NCBI RefSeq assembly: GCF_004187715.1
Contig: NZ_QZWF01000001.1
Coordinates: 868,001-932,000 of the forward strand
From: Streptomyces sp. F001
Lineage (GTDB): Bacteria; Actinomycetota; Actinomycetes; Streptomycetales; Streptomycetaceae
Direction: 5' to 3'
DNA length: 64,000 nucleotides
The notes beneath the pieces were generated by a model, which saw nothing but the letters and a program-made list of their open reading frames with translations, was not told the origin of the DNA and made no database searches. Made by a program: the position numbers and the translations under genes. This document shows, piece after piece, positions 31,933 through 42,156 of this stretch. How positions within the stretch are numbered: the first letter of the stretch is position 1; every line of letters begins with the position of its first letter.

Positions 31933-32634
31933 TCAGTAACGAGTGATCGCCGTGCCGCCGCTCACCGTCCCCACGGCGATGTGCGGCCGCTGCGCCTGCT
32001 CGGCCCACTGGAGGATCCGCCGCATGGCGTCCGCCGGCACGGACACACAACCGGCCGTCGGCCCGCGCCCGTTGACATGCAGGAAAATCCCGGCGCCGCG
32101 CCCGCGCACCGGCTTGCGGTAGTTGAACCCGATGACGAGGGCATGCGCGTACCGGCTCCCGTACGACACCAGGTGCTCGGCCTCGGTGGCCCGGCAGTCG
32201 GCAGGGCGGGGCTCGGTCCACCGGTTGTAGGACCGGGACCGGACGTCCTGGCACCACCAGGAGTTCTGCCGTACGGGACGGTACTTGTACGCCGTCCCGC
32301 GCGGCGCCGCCTCGATGCCGAAGGCGTACGGCAGGTCGTACAGCCCGGTCGGCGTCGTGTTCGTACCCTGCTTCCGCGAGGCGCCCTCGGCAAGCCCGTT
32401 CGCCCCGAAGCGGGCCGGCGTGGAACCGGCCTCCACCCAGCGACCGTCCCGCCGGTCCCACCAGGTGAGCGTGCCCGTCGTCGAGCCGGTCCGCGGGGCC
32501 ACGGCGGTGATCAGCTGGCTGCCGCCGCCGGTGTCGGCCATCCGGTCGGGCAGCGGGGTGGTTCCTGCCGGAGCGACGGCGAGCAGGGCGGCGGAGGTGA
32601 GGACGGACAGGACGGCTGTGACACCGGAGCGCAT
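31933..32634 (-). CDS. Secreted L,D-transpeptidase (YkuD-like) protein
   Basis: 233 residues with a signal peptide (VTAVLSVLTSAALLAVAPAG). The C-terminal region has the YkuD catalytic arrangement: YAHALVIGFNYRKPVRGRGA, then GIFLHVNGRGPTAGCVSVP, that is H-x-N-x-x-x-x-x-x-G-C-V-S with the nucleophilic Cys about residue 202. VPADAMRRILQWA follows. GLYDLPYAFGIEAAPRG forms the strand that precedes the active site in related actinobacterial proteins. Likely cell-wall cross-linking or modification. The gene abuts the IS right end, but its C-terminus (GTAITRY) looks complete. Confidence 0.85.
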   Translation of the reverse strand: MRSGVTAVLSVLTSAALLAVAPAGTTPLPDRMADTGGGSQLITAVAPRTGSTTGTLTWWDRRDGRWVEAGSTPARFGANGLAEGASRKQGTNTTPTGLYDLPYAFGIEAAPRGTAYKYRPVRQNSWWCQDVRSRSYNRWTEPRPADCRATEAEHLVSYGSRYAHALVIGFNYRKPVRGRGAGIFLHVNGRGPTAGCVSVPADAMRRILQWAEQAQRPHIAVGTVSGGTAITRY

Positions 32635-32709
32635 GCCTGTGAAGCTAACGGGCCGCAGGGACAGCGGCAGTTCGGAAGAGCCATTCGGGCGGGCGGACGT
32701 CCGAAGTGA

Positions 32710-33300
32710 TTACGCCGGGCGGACGGGCGGCAGGGGCAGCGGCAGGCCGGGCAGCCCGTCCAGGCTCCTGGCGATGTGGTCCTTCTTGGCGAAGTACTCG
32801 CTGAGCGAGGTGTCGTCCTCGCGCGCGAAGCGCTGGGCGTGCAGGTCGCGGTCCCCGTCGTACGACATGTGGGGGACCGCGAAACCGCAGGAGTCCCGGA
32901 CGAGTTCGGCCGTCACGACGACGATCGCCCGCAGCCCGTGCGGGCTCGGGTCGACGTCCGGAAAGCGGGCGAGCAACTCCCCGAACCGCGGGTCGTCGCG
33001 GAACACCGGCTCCCCGCGGCCGTGCACCCGGACGATGTTCGGCGGCCCCTGGAAGGCACACCACATGAGGGTGATCCGGCCGTTCTCGCGCAGATGGGCG
33101 ACGGTCTCGGCGTTGGAGCCGGCGAAGTCGAGGTAGGCCACGGTGTGTTCGTCCAGCACCGCGAAGGAGCCCTTCAGGCCCTTGGGGGAGAGGTTGACCG
33201 TGCCGTCCCCGGACAGCGGGGCGGTCGCGGTGAAGAAGAGGGGCTGCTCCTCGATGAACGTACGGAGCCGGCCGTCTATGCGCTCATATGTCTTTCCCAT
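32710..33300 (-). CDS. Pyridoxamine-phosphate-oxidase-like FMN protein
   Basis: 196 residues. PLFFTATAPLSGDGTVNLSP (about 20-39) and TVAYLDFAGSNAETVAHLRE, then NGRITLMWCAF, match the flavin-reductase-like split-barrel of the PNPOx family. IVRVHGRGEPVFRDDP is the next strand. The C-terminal third (SCGFAVPHMSYDGDRDLHAQ, FAKKDHIARSLDGLPGLPLP) is as in actinobacterial proteins of this group. No biochemical role is established; reduction of small substrates with F420 or FMN is plausible. Confidence 0.85.
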   Translation of the reverse strand: MGKTYERIDGRLRTFIEEQPLFFTATAPLSGDGTVNLSPKGLKGSFAVLDEHTVAYLDFAGSNAETVAHLRENGRITLMWCAFQGPPNIVRVHGRGEPVFRDDPRFGELLARFPDVDPSPHGLRAIVVVTAELVRDSCGFAVPHMSYDGDRDLHAQRFAREDDTSLSEYFAKKDHIARSLDGLPGLPLPLPPVRPA

Positions 33301-33360
33301 GGCCGGTGATTATCGCGCAAAATCGTTCACCTGCCTAAGGAGTTGTCGGCGAGTCCTGTG

Positions 33361-33397
33361 GTGGCCGCCCCGGCCGGCGCTCCAACGGGGCGGCCAC
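33361..33397 (-). terminator. Terminator of the repeat-domain secreted protein gene
   Basis: Perfect 12-bp stem GTGGCCGCCCCG (33361-33372) with its complement (33386-33397) and a 13-base loop, 13 bases after the stop of the gene at 33411. Confidence 0.8.
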
Positions 33398-33410
33398 AGT
33401 ACCTGTCACG

Positions 33411-34298
33411 TCACTCGGTGAGCGTGCAGGTGGCCAGGGCGTCGAGGCCCTGGGGCTTTTCGGCGGTGCGGCCGATGGAGATGGCGATGCGGTCGATGGC
33501 GGCGGTGCGCTTGGAGGCGAGCGGGCCGAGGATGGCGTTCTGGACGAAGTTGGGTCCGCCCTGCCCGACGGTTTCGTTCAGGCGCTTGTTGGCCTCGTCG
33601 ATCTGCGTGGTGAGCAGCGCGAGGTTGCGGTCGACCTCGGCCTGCGCGGAGGCCGGGATCGCCGGCAGCTGGGAGGCGACGTCGGGGCAGGAGATGGCGC
33701 CGGCGGCCGTGTTGCCGCCCGCCGCGTCGCCCGCGTCCTCGGCGCCGCCCGCCTCCTCCGTGGCCGGGGCCTCCGGCTCCGCGGTGGCGGTGTCCTCCTC
33801 GCCCGCCTCCGCATCCTCGCCGGCCCCGGCGCCCTCGCCCGCCCCGGCGCCTGCGCCGGCGTCGAGCGTGCAGGTCGCGAACGCCTCAAGGCCCTCGGGC
33901 TTCTCGGCGGCGCGGCCGATGGCGGTCTCGATGCGGTTCAGCGTCGCGATGCGCTTGTCCTCGAGCGGACCGAGGATGGCGTTCTGCACGAAGTTGGGTC
34001 CGCCCTGCCCGACGGTTTCGTTCAGGCGCTTGTTGGCCTCGTCGATCTGCGTGGTGAGCAGCGCGAGGTTGCGGTCGACCTCGGCCTGCGCGGAGGCCGG
34101 GATCGCCGGCAGCTGGGACGCCACTTCGGGGCAGCTGATGGTGCCGGCCGCCGCCTTCGTCGTCGCCTGTGCGCCGTTCTCGGGCGTCTCTCCGGCCAAG
34201 GCGGAGCCGGCGATCAGCGCCCCGGACAACACCACCGCTGACACGCCGCCGATCATCGCGACGCGGCGCTGGTTGTACTTCGGAAGGGCCCTGGACAT
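33411..34298 (-). CDS. Secreted protein with two copies of an unknown domain
   Basis: 295 residues. An N-terminal signal (MIGGVSAVVLSGALIAGSAL, cleavage near ALA-GE) is followed by two homologous modules, residues about 50-146 and about 198-294. Each opens ISCPxVASQLPAIPASAQAE, includes NLALLTTQIDEANKRLNETV, and closes ATCTL. A paired Cys at each end suggests one disulfide per module. A 50-residue acidic Ala/Glu/Gly linker separates them. Helical amphipathic sequence in each module could form a bundle. I know no named family for it. It is divergent from argG. Confidence 0.85.
   Translation of the reverse strand: MSRALPKYNQRRVAMIGGVSAVVLSGALIAGSALAGETPENGAQATTKAAAGTISCPEVASQLPAIPASAQAEVDRNLALLTTQIDEANKRLNETVGQGGPNFVQNAILGPLEDKRIATLNRIETAIGRAAEKPEGLEAFATCTLDAGAGAGAGEGAGAGEDAEAGEEDTATAEPEAPATEEAGGAEDAGDAAGGNTAAGAISCPDVASQLPAIPASAQAEVDRNLALLTTQIDEANKRLNETVGQGGPNFVQNAILGPLASKRTAAIDRIAISIGRTAEKPQGLDALATCTLTE
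33544..33674 (-). repeat. 131-bp perfect direct repeat, copy 1
   Basis: Identical base for base to 33988-34118; it codes for the central helices of the second module of the secreted protein. Flanking parts of the two modules differ. Confidence 0.92.
33988..34118 (-). repeat. 131-bp perfect direct repeat, copy 2
   Basis: Identical to 33544-33674, including silent positions; it codes for the same part of the first module. The distance between copies is 444 bases. Confidence 0.92.
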
Positions 34299-34422
34299 GC
34301 GGAAGCCTCACTTGGGTCGGGGGTGTGGTGAAAGAACCGGCGCCGGTGTTCGGTGGGAAGTACGGGAAAGCGGTTTCGGATGTTCACCCGCCGACGAGAT
34401 TTCCGGTCCCGCAGGCACCGCA

Positions 34423-34457
34423 TTGACGAATCATGCAGTCTCCTGCATACTCATGCA
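34423..34457 (+). promoter_or_regulatory. argG promoter with overlapping ARG-box palindromes
   Basis: TTGACG (34423-34428), 17-base spacer, CATACT (34446-34451). Two palindromes lie across it: ATGCAGTCTCCTGCAT (34433-34448) and TGCATACTCATGCA (34444-34457), both of the TGCAT-N4-ATGCA type expected for streptomycete ArgR. Repressor binding would block the -10 region. Confidence 0.75.
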
Positions 34458-34487
34458 TGTCAGCGAATGCAGTGTGAGGAGAAACCC

Positions 34488-35681
34488 GTGACCGAGCGCG
34501 TCGTACTCGCCTACTCGGGCGGCCTGGACACCTCTGTCGCCATCGGCTGGATCGCCGAGGAGACGGGCGCCGAGGTCATCGCCGTTGCCGTGGACGTCGG
34601 CCAGGGCGGCGAGGACCTGGACGTCATCCGCAAGCGCGCGCTCGCCTGCGGCGCCGTCGAGGCCGAGGTCGCCGACGCCAAGGACGAGTTCGCCGAGGAG
34701 TACTGCCTCCCGGCGATCAAGGCCAACGCCCTCTACATGGACCGCTACCCGCTGGTCTCCGCCCTCTCCCGGCCGACGATCGTCAAGCACCTCGTCGCCG
34801 CCGCCAAGAAGCACGGCGCCACCACGGTCGCCCACGGCTGCACCGGCAAGGGCAACGACCAGGTCCGCTTCGAGGCCGGCATCGTCGCCCTCGCCCCCGA
34901 CCTGAAGTGCATCGCCCCGGTCCGCGACTACGCGATGACCCGCGACAAGGCCATCGCCTTCTGCGAGGAGAAGAACCTCCCGATCGCGACCACCAAGAAG
35001 TCCCCGTACTCCATCGACCAGAACGTCTTCGGCCGCGCCGTCGAGACCGGCTTCCTCGAGGACATCTGGAACGCGCCGATCGAGGACATCTACGAGTACA
35101 CCCAGAACCCGGCGACGCCGCGCGACGAGGACGAGGTGATCATCACCTTCAAGGAGGGCGTCCCGGTCGCCATCGACGGCAAGCCCGTCACCGTCCTGCA
35201 GGCCATCCAGCAGCTCAACGAGCGCGCCGGCGCCCAGGGCATCGGCCGGATCGACATGGTCGAGGACCGGCTGGTGGGCATCAAGTCCCGCGAGGTGTAC
35301 GAGGCCCCGGGCGCGATCGCGCTGATCACCGCCCACCAGGAGCTGGAGAACGTCACCGTCGAGCGCGAACTCGCCCGCTACAAGCGGCAGGTCGAGCAGC
35401 GCTGGGGCGAACTGGTCTACGACGGCCTGTGGTTCTCCCCGCTCAAGCGCGCCCTGGACGGCTTCATCAACGAGGCCAACCAGCACGTCTCCGGCGACGT
35501 CCGGATGACCCTGCACGGAGGCCGCGCCGTCGTCACCGGCCGGCGCTCGCAGGAGTCGCTGTACGACTTCAACCTCGCGACCTACGACACGGGCGACACC
35601 TTCGACCAGTCCGCGGCCAAGGGCTTCATCGACATCTACAGCCTGTCGTCGAAGATCGCGGCCAAGCGCGACCTGGCGTGA
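34488..35681 (+). CDS. argG: Argininosuccinate synthase
   Basis: 397 residues from GTG 34488, with GTGAGGAG about ten bases upstream. The ATP-pyrophosphatase loop [20 protein letters not shown] (7-26) is at the N-terminus. [17 protein letters not shown] (about 113-129), [19 protein letters not shown] and [13 protein letters not shown] follow in order. Full length for the family. It couples citrulline and aspartate using ATP. It is transcribed from an ArgR-type promoter and is followed by argH after a hairpin. Confidence 0.97.
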   Translation: MTERVVLAYSGGLDTSVAIGWIAEETGAEVIAVAVDVGQGGEDLDVIRKRALACGAVEAEVADAKDEFAEEYCLPAIKANALYMDRYPLVSALSRPTIVKHLVAAAKKHGATTVAHGCTGKGNDQVRFEAGIVALAPDLKCIAPVRDYAMTRDKAIAFCEEKNLPIATTKKSPYSIDQNVFGRAVETGFLEDIWNAPIEDIYEYTQNPATPRDEDEVIITFKEGVPVAIDGKPVTVLQAIQQLNERAGAQGIGRIDMVEDRLVGIKSREVYEAPGAIALITAHQELENVTVERELARYKRQVEQRWGELVYDGLWFSPLKRALDGFINEANQHVSGDVRMTLHGGRAVVTGRRSQESLYDFNLATYDTGDTFDQSAAKGFIDIYSLSSKIAAKRDLA

Positions 35682-35702
35682 GGCTCGTACGTACTGGCCT
35701 GA

Positions 35703-37199
<1,497 letters not shown>

Positions 37200-37261
37200 C
37201 ACGGGAGCATCGCGGGTTACGTTGGTCGCACGCCGTATGGAGCGACTGAACGGAGCCCGCG

Positions 37262-38233
37262 ATGCCCTTCGCCCGACTGGCCTCGGCAACGACTCCCACC
37301 TGCCACATCGGCCTGGGCCTCGCCGCCGTCGGCCGCCCCGGTTACATCAACCTCGGCCGCGAGCAGGACCTCCCCGCCGACCGCAGTGTCGAGGCCCTGC
37401 GCGAGCGGACGCACGAGCTCCTGGACGCCGCCTACGCCCAGGGCGTCCGCTACTTCGACGTCGCCCGTTCCTACGGCCGCTCCGAGGAGTTCCTCGCCGG
37501 CTGGCTGAACGCCCACCCCGAGATCGACGACATCGTCGTCGGCAGCAAGTGGGGCTACACCTACACCGCCGGGTGGACCACCGACGCCGAACAACACGAG
37601 GTCAAGGACCACAGCGTCGCCACCTTCGAGCGGCAGCGCGCCGAGAGCGCCGAGCTGCTCGGCGACCGCCTCGACCTCTACCAGATCCACTCGGTGACCC
37701 CGGACAGCCCGGCCCTCACCGACAAGTACCTGCACGCCAGGCTGGCCGAGGCCGCCGCCGAGGGCCTCACCATCGGCTTCTCCACCAGCGGGCCCGCGCA
37801 GGCCGACGCGATCAGGGCGGCGCTGGAAGTGACGGTCGACGGCGAATCCCTCTTCCGTACCGTGCAGTCGACGTACAACGCCCTCGAGACGTCCGCCGCC
37901 TCCGCCCTCGCCGAGGCCCACGACGCCGGCCTCACGGTGATCGTCAAGGAGGCCATGGCCAATGGCCGGCTCGCTGAGCCGTATGCGCCGGACGCGCTGA
38001 AGGCCGTAGCAGAAGAGACCTCGCTCGGCTGCGACGCCGTCGCTCTCGCCCTGATCCTGCGCCGGCCCTGGGCCGGCGTCGTCCTCTCCGGCGCGGCGAC
38101 CGTCACCCAGCTCGCCTCCAACCTGCACGCCGCCGCCGTCGACCTGGACGACGACCAGCTGACCCGTCTTGCCGCGCTCGTCGAGGAGCCGCAGACGTAC
38201 TGGGAGCGGCGCGGACAGCTGCCCTGGCACTGA
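37262..38233 (+). CDS. Aldo/keto reductase
   Basis: 323 residues from ATG. CHIGLGLAAVGRPGYINLG starts the barrel; YFDVARSYGRSEEFLAGWL (about 64-82) has the Asp and Tyr of the AKR tetrad, and VGSKWGYTYTAGW the Lys. Substrate-strand LDLYQIHSVTPDSPAL has His. C-terminal AVALALILRRPWAGVVLSGA is the NADP-binding part. Family-level assignment only. It lies 62 bases after argH in the same direction and may be read through from it. Confidence 0.88.
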   Translation: MPFARLASATTPTCHIGLGLAAVGRPGYINLGREQDLPADRSVEALRERTHELLDAAYAQGVRYFDVARSYGRSEEFLAGWLNAHPEIDDIVVGSKWGYTYTAGWTTDAEQHEVKDHSVATFERQRAESAELLGDRLDLYQIHSVTPDSPALTDKYLHARLAEAAAEGLTIGFSTSGPAQADAIRAALEVTVDGESLFRTVQSTYNALETSAASALAEAHDAGLTVIVKEAMANGRLAEPYAPDALKAVAEETSLGCDAVALALILRRPWAGVVLSGAATVTQLASNLHAAAVDLDDDQLTRLAALVEEPQTYWERRGQLPWH

Positions 38234-38304
38234 GCCCGACCTGTACACCGCGGTGCTCCGCACCGCTCACCTCAGGATCCGTTTCCTGCCGGACGTAAAC
38301 GCCC

Positions 38305-38327
38305 CGGGATCCCTCGCAAGGATCCCG
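38305..38327 (+). terminator. Short hairpin downstream of the aldo/keto reductase
   Basis: 8-bp stem CGGGATCC (38305-38312) / GGATCCCG (38320-38327) with loop CTCGCAA, in the gap before the ferric-reductase-like gene. Possible weak terminator. Confidence 0.4.
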
Positions 38328-38407
38328 CTGAACACACGTCCACTGCCGCACGTATCTCTGGGCCAAGGGACTACGACACACCCGTTGCCCCCGTCCCCGG
38401 AGGAACA

Positions 38408-39790
38408 GTGACCACCACGCTCGCAGGCGGCCGTGCCGCCCGGCGTCAGACGATGCGCCGTATCCGCCCGCGCCGCTCCCCCGCCGTCCCGCTGCTGCTC
38501 GCCCTGTGGGCGGGCGCGGCCGGGGTGCTGTGGCTGTGGTGGGACAACACTCCGTCCATCGCCGACCGGACCGGTCAGATCCTGGCCGCGGGCCGGATCA
38601 CCGGTCTGCTCGCCGGATATCTCATGGCGCTCGTGGTCCTGCAGATGGCCCGGGTGCCCGCCCTGGAACGGCGGGTGGGCTCCGACCGGGTCGCCCGCTG
38701 GCATGCGATGACCGGCCGCTACACCCTCTGCCTGGTCCTCGCCCATATCTTCCTGATCATGTGGGGCTACGCCCTGCAGGCCGGCAAGGGGCTCGGCGAC
38801 ATCGTCCAGCAGACGGTCGACTCCGTCACCCAGCTGCCGGACATGGGCAAGGCCGCCATCGGCACCGGACTGCTGCTGCTGATCGGCCTGGTCTCGATCG
38901 GCGGGATCCGCCGCAGGATGCCGTACGACACCTGGTACCACGTGCACCTGATGACGTACGCGGCGGTGTTCCTGACGTTCTGGCACCAGATCAGCACCGG
39001 CAACGAGTTCGCCGTCGAACCCCTCGCCAAGACCTTCTGGTACGGGCTCTACGGGTCGGTCACCGCGCTCGTGATCTGGTACCGGATCCTCACCCCGATC
39101 CGGCTCAACCTGAAGCACCGGATGCGGGTCGAGGCCGTGATCGAGGAGACACCCGGGATCGTGTCGGTGCTGATCGGCGGGCGGAAGCTGCACCGGATGG
39201 GTGCGGAGGCCGGGCAGTTCTTCCGCTGGCGGTTCATGGCGCCGGGCATGCGGTTCAGCTCCCACCCGTACTCGCTGTCGGCGGCGCCCCGCCCCGACAT
39301 GCTGCGGATCACCGTGAAGGCGATCGGCGACCACAGCACCCGGCTGCGCGAGCTGCGGCCCGGTACCCGGGTGTGGGCCGAGGGACCGTACGGCGCACTG
39401 ACCGCGTCCCGGCGCAGCCGCGGCAAGGTGCTGCTGGTGGCCGGCGGTGTCGGCATCACCCCGATGCGGGCGCTGTTCGAGACGCTGCCCGGCGCGGCCG
39501 GCGACCTCACCCTGCTGTACCGGGCCAACAGCACCCAGGACCTGGCCCTGTGGAACGAGCTGGCCGCCATCGCCGACGAGCGGGGCGCCCGGCTGATGTA
39601 CGCGGTCAACAGCCCGGACGGGGCACGCCCGGACATCTCCGCGGAGTCCCTGCAGCGGAAGATCCCGGACATCGACCGGCATGACGTTTTTCTGTGCGGG
39701 CCGCCCGGCTTCGCGCAGTCCGTGTACGAAGCACTGCGCGGCGCGGGGGTTCCCGCCCGCCGTATCCATCACGAGTCGTTCGAGATGTGA
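38408..39790 (+). CDS. Ferric-reductase-like transmembrane oxidoreductase
   Basis: 460 residues from GTG 38408, after GGAGG. The N-terminal half (1-230) has six hydrophobic helices of the ferric reductase / NOX type with paired heme histidines: RWHAMTGRYTLCLVLAHIFL and YDTWYHVHLMTYAAVFLTFW followed by HQ. The C-terminal half is a ferredoxin-reductase module: FAD-binding HPYSLSAAPRPDMLRITVKA, NAD(P)-binding LLVAGGVGITPMRALFETLP, and VFLCGPPGFAQSVYEALRGA. It should move electrons from cytosolic NAD(P)H through heme to the outside. It is followed within 30 bases by an exported flavin protein and then ApbE. Confidence 0.9.
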   Translation: MTTTLAGGRAARRQTMRRIRPRRSPAVPLLLALWAGAAGVLWLWWDNTPSIADRTGQILAAGRITGLLAGYLMALVVLQMARVPALERRVGSDRVARWHAMTGRYTLCLVLAHIFLIMWGYALQAGKGLGDIVQQTVDSVTQLPDMGKAAIGTGLLLLIGLVSIGGIRRRMPYDTWYHVHLMTYAAVFLTFWHQISTGNEFAVEPLAKTFWYGLYGSVTALVIWYRILTPIRLNLKHRMRVEAVIEETPGIVSVLIGGRKLHRMGAEAGQFFRWRFMAPGMRFSSHPYSLSAAPRPDMLRITVKAIGDHSTRLRELRPGTRVWAEGPYGALTASRRSRGKVLLVAGGVGITPMRALFETLPGAAGDLTLLYRANSTQDLALWNELAAIADERGARLMYAVNSPDGARPDISAESLQRKIPDIDRHDVFLCGPPGFAQSVYEALRGAGVPARRIHHESFEM

Positions 39791-39818
39791 GCGACGGGTC
39801 ATCAGGAGACCGGCAACC

Positions 39819-40586
39819 ATGAAGAAGAGCCATCCCGTTCGGCGTGCCGTGCTCGCCACCGCCGCCACCGTGTCCGGCATCGTGCTGCTGCTGACGCTGA
39901 AGCCGGCGTCCGACCCCGGCTCCGCGTCCGCGGCGGGCGGTGCGGCACCGCCCGCCGCGGCGGCGGGACAGTCACCCCAGGGCGGCGCCCAGGCCGCCGG
40001 CAGCGGCACGGTCACCGGCGAGGTCGCCCAGACCCAGTACGGGCCGGTGCAGGTACGGCTGACCGTGAGCAACGGGAAGATCACCCAGGCCGAGGCGGTG
40101 CAGGCACCCAGCGGCGGCCGCAGCACCCAGATCACCGCAGACGCCGTACCCCAGCTCAACCAGGCCACCGTCACCGCAGGCAGCGCCGAGATCGACGCGG
40201 TGTCCGGAGCCACCTACACCAGCACCGGCTACAAGCAGTCCCTCCAGTCCGCCCTGGACCAGGTCCAGGCGGGAGGCGGCGGGGCTGCCGACCAGGGCTC
40301 GGGCAGCGCCCAGGCCCGTACGGTGACCGGCGAGGTCGCCCAGACCCAGTACGGGCCGGTCCAGGTCCGGGTCACCGTCAGCGGCGGGAAGGTCACCCAG
40401 GCCGAGGCGGTGCAGGCACCCAGCGGTGGCCGCAGCAGCCAGATCACCGCAGACGCCGTGCCCCAGCTCAACCAGGCGGCCGTGGCCGCAGGCAGCGCCG
40501 ACATCGACGCCGTGTCCGGAGCCACGTACACCAGCACCGGTTACCAGCAGTCCCTGCAGTCGGCCCTGGACCAGGCCGGTGGCTGA
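39819..40586 (+). CDS. Exported protein with two FMN-binding domains
   Basis: 255 residues from ATG 39819, with AGGAG before it. Signal/anchor segment (RRAVLATAATVSGIVLLLTL). There are two tandem FMN_bind domains (PF04205-like), residues about 62-147 and 167-252. Each begins TVTGEVAQTQYGPVQVR and ends with the flavinylation motif SGATYTSTGY, whose Thr receives FMN through a phosphoester bond. An Ala/Gly/Gln linker joins them. Single-domain versions are common, so the duplication gives two flavins per chain. It is presumably loaded by the ApbE encoded next, with overlapping reading frames. Confidence 0.92.
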   Translation: MKKSHPVRRAVLATAATVSGIVLLLTLKPASDPGSASAAGGAAPPAAAAGQSPQGGAQAAGSGTVTGEVAQTQYGPVQVRLTVSNGKITQAEAVQAPSGGRSTQITADAVPQLNQATVTAGSAEIDAVSGATYTSTGYKQSLQSALDQVQAGGGGAADQGSGSAQARTVTGEVAQTQYGPVQVRVTVSGGKVTQAEAVQAPSGGRSSQITADAVPQLNQAAVAAGSADIDAVSGATYTSTGYQQSLQSALDQAGG

Positions 40587-41394
40587 GCCGGTGACCGAAC
40601 CCGCACAGGCTCCCGCCGCGGTACGCCGGGCGGAGGAGACGATGGGGACCGTCTTCTCCTTCGACGTCCGCGGCGGGGATCCCGGCACGGTCCGGGCGGC
40701 CCTCGACGAGGCGATCGCCGGACTCCACCGGGTCGACGAGGTGTTCAGCACCTACCGCGAGGACAGTCAGGTCTCACGGCTGGCCCGCGGCGCGGTGACC
40801 GTCGAGGAGTGCGATCCCGACGTCGCCGAGGTGCTGGAGCTCGGCGCCGAGGCGGAGCGGATCAGCGAGGGCTGGTTCAGCATGTCGTACGAGGGACGGC
40901 TCGATCCGACCGGGATCGTCAAGGGCTGGGCCGTCGAGCGGGCGGCCCGGCGGCTGGCGGCGGCCGGGGTGAGCGGGGTGAGCGTCAACGGCGGCGGTGA
41001 CGTCCAGCTGCTCGGCGCACCCGGCACGCAGCGGCCCTGGCGGGTCGGCGTCTCGGACCCGCTGCGGCCGGGCGGGCTGGCGGCGGTGATCTCCGCCGCC
41101 GGACTGGACGAGCTCGCCGTGGCCACGTCCGGCACCGCCGAACGCGGCGCCCACATCGTCGACCCGCGGACGGGGAAGTCCGCGGTGACGGACCTCGTCG
41201 CCGTGACCGTGGTGGCGCCCCGGCTGACCTGGGCGGACTGCTGGGCCACGGCGGCCTTCGCGATGGGCTCGCGGGAGGGGCTGGCGTGGCTGGAGTCGCT
41301 GCCGGACGTGGAGGCCCTGCTGATCACGGCGGGCGACGAGGTGCGGTGTACTGGGGGTTGGCGGCGCGGCTGGGTTGACCGGCGCTGTTGCTGA
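40579..41394 (+). CDS. apbE: FAD:protein FMN transferase
   Basis: 271 residues from GTG 40579, overlapping the preceding stop by eight bases (an alternative GTG is at 40591). ETMGTVFSFDVRG opens the ApbE fold; VDEVFSTYREDSQVSRL, LDPTGIVKGWAVERAARRL, VSVNGGGDVQLLG, SGTAERGAHIVDPRTGKSAV and ADCWATAAFAMG are the conserved blocks for FAD and Mg2+. No signal peptide or lipobox, so a cytosolic enzyme, unlike the lipoprotein ApbE of Gram-negatives. The last 15 residues (GGWRRGWVDRRCC) are unusual and may reflect a late frameshift. Confidence 0.9.
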   Translation: MAEPVTEPAQAPAAVRRAEETMGTVFSFDVRGGDPGTVRAALDEAIAGLHRVDEVFSTYREDSQVSRLARGAVTVEECDPDVAEVLELGAEAERISEGWFSMSYEGRLDPTGIVKGWAVERAARRLAAAGVSGVSVNGGGDVQLLGAPGTQRPWRVGVSDPLRPGGLAAVISAAGLDELAVATSGTAERGAHIVDPRTGKSAVTDLVAVTVVAPRLTWADCWATAAFAMGSREGLAWLESLPDVEALLITAGDEVRCTGGWRRGWVDRRCC

Positions 41395-41514
41395 GGGGCG
41401 GGTGGTCGCGCAGGCCGGTGCTGACGGGGCGCCGCCCGCAGCTGGGCGCGGAGCTGGTCACCTGCGGGAGTGGTCCGGCGTTCAGGGGCGCGGGGCTGTG
41501 TCTGATATGCGGCT

Positions 41515-41556
41515 CCTCCCCCACTCTCGGCTTCGCTCGAGCGGGGGGACCCCCAC
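41515..41556. repeat. Small palindromic repeat, copy 3
   Basis: Core CTCTCGGCTTCGCTCGAGCG with flanking CTCCCCCA and GGGGGGAC arms. It lies in the 218-base gap between apbE and argR, in the same orientation as copy 1. Confidence 0.85.
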
Positions 41557-41612
41557 CGTGGGCGCGACCAGCCCCCACTCACCCGCACCCGGTAATCCAC
41601 CGCCCCACTACC

Positions 41613-42149
41613 TCAGTGGCCGTTCTGGGCCAGCCGCAGCAGGTGCTCGGCGAGTGCCTGCCCGCCGTCCGGCTGCCGGCTGATCAGCAGCAGGGTGTCG
41701 TCACCGGCGATCGTGCCCAGGATGTCGTGCAGTTCGGCCTGGTCGATGGCCGAGGCCAGGAACTGCGCGGCGCCGGGCGGGGTGCGCAGGACCACGAGGT
41801 TGGCGGAGGCCTCCGCGGAGATCAGCAGCTCCTGCGACAGCCGCCGCATCCGCTCCTCCTTCGCCGACTCCCCCAGCGGCGCCCGCGGGGTGCGGAAACC
41901 GCCCTCGCTGGGCACCGCGTAGATCAGGTCGCCGTCGGTGTTGCGGATCTTCACCGCGTTCAGCTCGTCCAGGTCCCGGGAGAGCGTCGCCTGGGTGACG
42001 GTCAGCCCGTCGTCGGCGAGAAGCTTCGCCAACTGGCTCTGGGAGCGCACCGGTTGCCGGTTGAGGATGTCCACGATCCGGCGGTGGCGTGCGGTGCGGG
42101 TCTGCGGCACGGCAGGCCCTGCGTGCCCGTGGTCCTGCGCGTGGCTCAT
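41613..42149 (-). CDS. argR: Arginine repressor
   Basis: 178 residues. The N-terminal winged helix is [20 protein letters not shown], then [20 protein letters not shown] (residues about 18-60; the recognition helix contains TQATLSRDL). The C-terminal oligomerisation and arginine-binding domain has [20 protein letters not shown] and [20 protein letters not shown]. It acts as a hexamer with L-arginine. It is the last gene of argCJBDR, seven bases after argD, and should bind the sites found before argC and argG, giving autoregulation. Confidence 0.96.
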   Translation of the reverse strand: MSHAQDHGHAGPAVPQTRTARHRRIVDILNRQPVRSQSQLAKLLADDGLTVTQATLSRDLDELNAVKIRNTDGDLIYAVPSEGGFRTPRAPLGESAKEERMRRLSQELLISAEASANLVVLRTPPGAAQFLASAIDQAELHDILGTIAGDDTLLLISRQPDGGQALAEHLLRLAQNGH

Positions 42150-42156
42150 CGTCGTC

